A DNA stretch of 64,000 nucleotides from CAYSUS01 sp964434165 (lineage in GTDB: Bacteria; Planctomycetota; Planctomycetia; Pirellulales; Thermoguttaceae), in NCBI GenBank assembly GCA_964434165.1, contig CAYSUS010000043.1, forward strand, positions 1 to 64,000. The letters are read 5' to 3'. The notes below the pieces were generated by a model that was not told where the DNA came from, did no database searches, and saw only the letters and a list, made by a program, of their open reading frames with translations. The position numbers and the translations under genes were made by a program. Each line of letters opens with the position of its first letter. Positions within the stretch are counted from its first letter, which is position 1. Of the stretch, positions 60,989 to 64,000 are shown piece after piece.

Positions 60989-61570
60989 TCATCCTTGGCG
61001 CGTGGTGGCCGTCTTGCGTTCCTTCTGGTCTTCCTGAACTTCTCGGCTGTTCTCTGAGGTGCTTTCCGTCTCGCCGGGCTCGAACAGGGCCTGACGGAGG
61101 TGCGACTTGGCTCGGGCCAACCGGCTCATCACGGTGCCGATCGGGAGGCCCAATTTCTCGGCAATCTCGCGGTAGGCCAGCCCTTCATAGTAGAACATGG
61201 CCACGACCAGACGATATCGCGGCGGCAGACTATCGAGGGCCCGCTGCAACTCGTCCGAGTCGATCTCCTGCTCCTCCGGAATTCTCTCCGGAACGGATTC
61301 CAGGCTCAACTCCAGATTCGCGGCGGGTGTCGGGCTGCGCTTCCGCCGTCCCTTCAGGAAGCAGTTCCTCAGCACGGTGAACAACCAGGCGCGCAGGCTG
61401 TCCTTCTCGCGCACCTGCCACCCCTTCTGGTGGGCGATGAGGAAGACCTGCTGCGTCAGGTCCTCGGCGTCGGCCGCGGAACCGGTCAGGCGGAAGGCGT
61501 ACCGGTAGACCGGCTGGTGGTGCTCGGCCACGAGCCGGGCCAGATCGGTCGCGCAGTCCTCGTGCGCCAT
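60989..61570 (-). CDS. ECF-type RNA polymerase sigma factor
   Basis: This 193-residue protein has the two regions of ECF sigma factors: region 2 (QPVYRYAFRLTGSAADAEDL, TQQVFLIAHQK, then LRAWLFTVLRNCFL) and region 4 (LDSLPPRYRLVVAMFYYEGL, then YREIAEKLGLPIGTVMSRLA). Its C-terminus is a charged tail. The ATG at 61570 is chosen from the conserved start; GAGG lies 9 bases upstream. It is followed by the anti-sigma gene. A GGGAATATTCTCCC element on the minus strand (61605-61618), shared with the divergent lipoprotein gene, may be its autoregulated promoter. Confidence 0.95.
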   Translation of the reverse strand: MAHEDCATDLARLVAEHHQPVYRYAFRLTGSAADAEDLTQQVFLIAHQKGWQVREKDSLRAWLFTVLRNCFLKGRRKRSPTPAANLELSLESVPERIPEEQEIDSDELQRALDSLPPRYRLVVAMFYYEGLAYREIAEKLGLPIGTVMSRLARAKSHLRQALFEPGETESTSENSREVQEDQKERKTATTRQG

Positions 61571-61604
61571 GGCCGGTTCCTCAACTGGCAAGATGCCTGG
61601 AGGG

Positions 61605-61618
61605 GGGAGAATATTCCC
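61605..61618 (-). promoter_or_regulatory. GGGAATAnnCTCCC motif upstream of the ECF sigma gene
   Basis: On the minus strand this reads GGGAATATTCTCCC, about 35-48 bases before the sigma ATG. The same pattern, GGGAATAnnCTCCC, occurs in the opposite orientation before the lipoprotein gene. It may be a -35-type ECF promoter element or an operator. Confidence 0.5.
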
Positions 61619-61674
61619 GCGCCAGGCGAAAAAAACCCGCCCCCACGCCGCCAATTCTAAGCAAAAACCGGATT

Positions 61675-61694
61675 GGCGGGAATAAACTCCCGCC
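61675..61694 (+). promoter_or_regulatory. GGGAATAnnCTCCC motif in an inverted repeat upstream of the lipoprotein gene
   Basis: GGCGGGAATAAACTCCCGCC is a 7-base inverted repeat around ATAAAC, containing the shared GGGAATAnnCTCCC. It lies about 93 bases before the lipoprotein ATG at 61787 and points toward it. Confidence 0.5.
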
Positions 61695-61786
61695 TTCGAG
61701 GATCAGAAAGGGGAGTAGCGATGCGCGGGAAAGGGTTCCCGCGATCACAAAATGTTCCCCTCAAAGAGTTTCGGAAAGGTGAAGCC

Positions 61787-62011
61787 ATGTTGAAGCGCAT
61801 CGGTACCCTGCTCGTCCTCCTCGCCTGCGGAATGTTCGTCGTCGGTTGCGGTGGCGAGCCCGCCAAGAAGAAGACGGGCGACGAGAAGAAGACCGAGAAA
61901 AAGGACGGCGACGAGAAGAAGGACGGCGACGAGAAGAAGAACGGCGACGAGAAGAAGAACGGCGACGAGAAGAAGGACGGCGACAACGGCGGCGACGAGA
62001 AGAAGGACTGA
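61787..62011 (+). CDS. Small lipoprotein with Lys/Asp-rich tandem repeats
   Basis: This 74-residue protein has a lipoprotein signal peptide (RIGTLLVLLACGMFVVGC) and then a mature part made almost only of Gly, Asp, Glu, Lys and Asn, repeating GDEKKD or GDEKKN. The DNA repeats as 18-base units (GACGGCGACGAGAAGAAG type). AAAGG lies 8 bases before the ATG. It is divergent from the ECF sigma gene and shares its promoter-like motif, so it may be a target of that sigma factor. The function is unknown. Confidence 0.75.
   Translation: MLKRIGTLLVLLACGMFVVGCGGEPAKKKTGDEKKTEKKDGDEKKDGDEKKNGDEKKNGDEKKDGDNGGDEKKD
61900..62008. repeat. 18-base tandem repeat inside the lipoprotein gene
   Basis: About five units of the GACGGCGACGAGAAGAAG type, with G/A variants that change Asp to Asn, are followed by a degenerate unit. 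Being a multiple of three, unit gain or loss keeps the frame. Confidence 0.8.
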
Positions 62012-62042
62012 CGTTCTTCCGCTCAGCAATCGAATGCGACCG

Positions 62043-62072
62043 CCAGGGAACGCTCGCCAGGGCGTTCCCTGG
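62043..62072 (+). terminator. Rho-independent-like terminator after the lipoprotein gene
   Basis: CCAGGGAACGC and GCGTTCCCTGG form an 11-base-pair stem with an 8-base loop, followed by TTCGTTTCG. It lies 31 bases after the lipoprotein stop. The T-run is broken by C and G, so termination is likely but not certain. Confidence 0.55.
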
Positions 62073-62143
62073 TTCGTTTCGTGTCGGGTGTTGCGTGAGC
62101 CAGCCAGCGTCCGGACCCGAGCCGCGACCGTGAGCGAGCGGAG

Positions 62144-64000
62144 TCAGCTCTCCGGCTTCGGCACGGTGCTCCGTCCGCGGCGCTGTCGCTTCTGGCGGCG
62201 GCCTCGCTCGCTCTTGGTCGCATGGCGGATGTCGGCCTCGTCGAGCCGCTTGCCCACCGAGCTGCGCATCTGGTCGATGCGGTCGCGAATCGCCGCCGCC
62301 CGCTCGAACTCCAGGCTCTCGGCCGCGGCGAACATCTCGGCCTCCAGCTCGGCCAGATATTCCTCGGTGATGTACTGGGCATCGTCCCCGCGCCCCACCG
62401 CGGCGTTGCTCCGGGCGTGGGCGGCCGCGTCGGCCTCGATGCCGGCACGGATCGCCTTGCGGATGGTCTCCGGCGTGATCCCGTGCTGGCGGTTGTACTC
62501 CTGTTGCATCGCCCGGCGCCGCACCGTCTCCTCGATCGCCCGCTGCATCGAGTCGGTCACGGCGTCGGCGTAGAGGATCACCTTGGCGTTGACGTTGCGC
62601 GCGGAGCGCCCGATCGTCTGCATCAGCGAGGTCTCGCTCCTCAGGAAGCCCTCTTTGTCGGCGTCGAGGATCGCGACCAGCGAGACCTCGGGCAGGTCGA
62701 GCCCCTCGCGCAGCAGGTTCACGCCCACCAGCACGTCGAACCGCCCCTCGCGCAGGTCGCGCAGAAGCTCGACACGCTCGAAGGCGTCCAGCTCGCTGTG
62801 CAGCCATTTGCACCGCACGTCCTGTTTGCTGAAATACGCGGCCAGGTCCTCGGCCAGGCGCTTGGTGAGCGTGGTCACCAGGACGCGCTCGCCCCCCGCC
62901 GCCCGCTGGCGAATCTGCTCCAATAGATGCGGCACCTGTCGGCTGGCCGGCTGCACCTCGATGACCGGATCCAGCAGGCCGGTGGGCCGGATCACCTGCT
63001 CGACGATCTCGCCGCCCGCCTGCTCCAGCTCGTACGGACCCGGCGTGGCCGAGACGAGGATCACCTGGTTGGTCTTCTTCTCCCACTCCTCGAAGGTCAG
63101 CGGCCGGTTGTCCAGGGCGCTGGGCAGCCGGAACCCGTGCTCCACCAGGGTCACTTTGCGATTCCGGTCGCCGTGATACATGGCGCGGATTTGCGGCACG
63201 GTGACGTGCGATTCGTCGACGAACAGCAGAAAGTCGTCGGGGAAGAAGCTGAACAGCGTGTCGGGCGCGGAGCCCGGCGGGCGACCGGATAGCGGCCGGC
63301 TGTAGTTCTCGATGCCCGGGCAGTAGCCGACCTCTTGCAGCATCTCCAGGTCGAACCGGGTGCGGGCGCTGAGGCGCTGGGCCTCGAGCAGCTTGCCCTG
63401 GCTCTTGAGCTCTTCGAGCCGCTCGTGCAGCTCCTGGCGGATGTCGTCGATGGCCGCGGCGATCCGCTCTTCGGGCAGCACGAAGTGCTTGGCCGGGTAG
63501 ATGTAGAGCTCCTCCTTACGCTGGATCGTCTCGCCGCTGGTCGGGTTGATGTACGAGAGCTGCTCGACCTCGTCGCCCCAAAGCTCGATGCGGTAGGCGA
63601 ACTCCTCGTAGCTGGGCCAGATCTCCACGCAGTCGCCGCGCACGCGGAACTTGCCGGACTCGAAGGAGACGTCGTTCCGCTCGTACTGGATGTCCACGAG
63701 CCGGGAAAGCACCTCGTCGCGATCGACCTGCTGCCCGAGGCGCAGCCCGACCATCATCTTGCGGTAGTCCTCGGGCGACCCCAGGCCGTAGATGCAAGAG
63801 ACGCTGGCCACGATGACCACGTCGCGGCGGCTGACCAGGGCGCTGGTTGCGGCCAAGCGCAGGCGGTCGATCTCCTCGTTGATCGAGGCGTCCTTCTCGA
63901 TGTAGATATCGCGCTGCGGGATGTAGGCCTCGGGCTGGTAGTAGTCGTAGTAGCTGACGAAGTAGCAGACCGCGTTGTCGGGGAAGAGTTCCTTGAACTC
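62144..64000 (-). CDS. uvrB: UvrB, excinuclease ABC subunit B, 5'-truncated at the window edge
   Basis: The frame is open to the right edge and ends with a stop at 62144, giving 618 visible residues; about 80 N-terminal residues with Walker A are outside. UvrB checks DNA damage within nucleotide excision repair. Seen are the beta-hairpin region (VSYYDYYQPEAYIPQRDIYI), ASVSCIYGLGSPEDY, the helicase motif DESHVTVPQIRAMYHGD, VSATPGPYEL, motif VI QTIGRSARNVNAKVI, and the C-terminal UvrC-binding domain (ESLEFERAAAIRDRIDQM). uvrA is not nearby. Confidence 0.97.
   Translation of the reverse strand, partial: EFKELFPDNAVCYFVSYYDYYQPEAYIPQRDIYIEKDASINEEIDRLRLAATSALVSRRDVVIVASVSCIYGLGSPEDYRKMMVGLRLGQQVDRDEVLSRLVDIQYERNDVSFESGKFRVRGDCVEIWPSYEEFAYRIELWGDEVEQLSYINPTSGETIQRKEELYIYPAKHFVLPEERIAAAIDDIRQELHERLEELKSQGKLLEAQRLSARTRFDLEMLQEVGYCPGIENYSRPLSGRPPGSAPDTLFSFFPDDFLLFVDESHVTVPQIRAMYHGDRNRKVTLVEHGFRLPSALDNRPLTFEEWEKKTNQVILVSATPGPYELEQAGGEIVEQVIRPTGLLDPVIEVQPASRQVPHLLEQIRQRAAGGERVLVTTLTKRLAEDLAAYFSKQDVRCKWLHSELDAFERVELLRDLREGRFDVLVGVNLLREGLDLPEVSLVAILDADKEGFLRSETSLMQTIGRSARNVNAKVILYADAVTDSMQRAIEETVRRRAMQQEYNRQHGITPETIRKAIRAGIEADAAAHARSNAAVGRGDDAQYITEEYLAELEAEMFAAAESLEFERAAAIRDRIDQMRSSVGKRLDEADIRHATKSERGRRQKRQRRGRSTVPKPES

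Overview
The window is high-GC bacterial DNA with a gene set typical of Planctomycetota. Typical items are tandem Gfo/Idh/MocA oxidoreductases, a Ser/Thr kinase with a planctomycete-style N-terminal module, PQQ-type beta-propeller proteins, a STN-domain exported protein, MoxR/DUF58/VWA genes and a tRNA-linked integrase. The phylum is an inference from gene content; I cannot go safely below it, and there is no rRNA to help. A run of 10 N at 33340-33349 suggests a scaffolded draft or metagenome assembly. Both ends cut genes: a Gfo/Idh/MocA protein on the left and uvrB on the right.

Layout. 1-3.9 kb: two tandem Gfo/Idh/MocA dehydrogenases, a sugar isomerase/epimerase-type TIM barrel and a small PHA-system protein. 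3.9-10.1 kb (minus strand): a chemotaxis operon, cheW-cheR-cheA-cheC-cheD-response regulator, with a separate cheY facing away at 10.7 kb and cheB alone at 23.6-24.7 kb. No chemoreceptor or flagellar gene is in view. 11-17.7 kb: a STN protein, a HEAT/TPR protein, a thioredoxin-YHS fusion, rho behind a long leader, tRNA-Ser(GGA) and a broken integrase whose 3' end lies inside the tRNA. 17.8-23.1 kb: an M48-type membrane protease, a BON protein, a STAS protein, ruvB and a membrane-anchored Ser/Thr kinase. 24.9-34.3 kb: envelope transport, with an RND operon (adaptor, MarC-family protein, pump) and a MacA/MacB-like adaptor and permease that converge on an ABC ATPase.

34.4-51.9 kb (minus strand) is the most distinctive region. 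It holds two related exported proteins, each with six tandem beta-rich repeats, then a coiled-coil membrane protein, a MoxR AAA+ ATPase, a roughly 1490-residue exported TPR-plus-beta-propeller protein, a DUF58 protein and two membrane VWA proteins. The four central genes overlap or touch, so they are probably co-translated. MoxR/DUF58/VWA sets are known, generally as chaperone-like or envelope assembly systems. Their coupling to the giant TPR/propeller protein and the twin repeat proteins is what looks new.

52.3-64 kb: a large PQQ-like exported protein, an exported metzincin-type protease, a small TPR protein, nagA, a small exported protein, an ECF sigma/anti-sigma pair facing a Lys/Asp-repeat lipoprotein across a shared promoter-like motif, and the 3' part of uvrB. 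Dispersed palindromes (3.5 and 59.3 kb) and GAAAC-rich spacers (37.0 and 39.1 kb) recur between genes.
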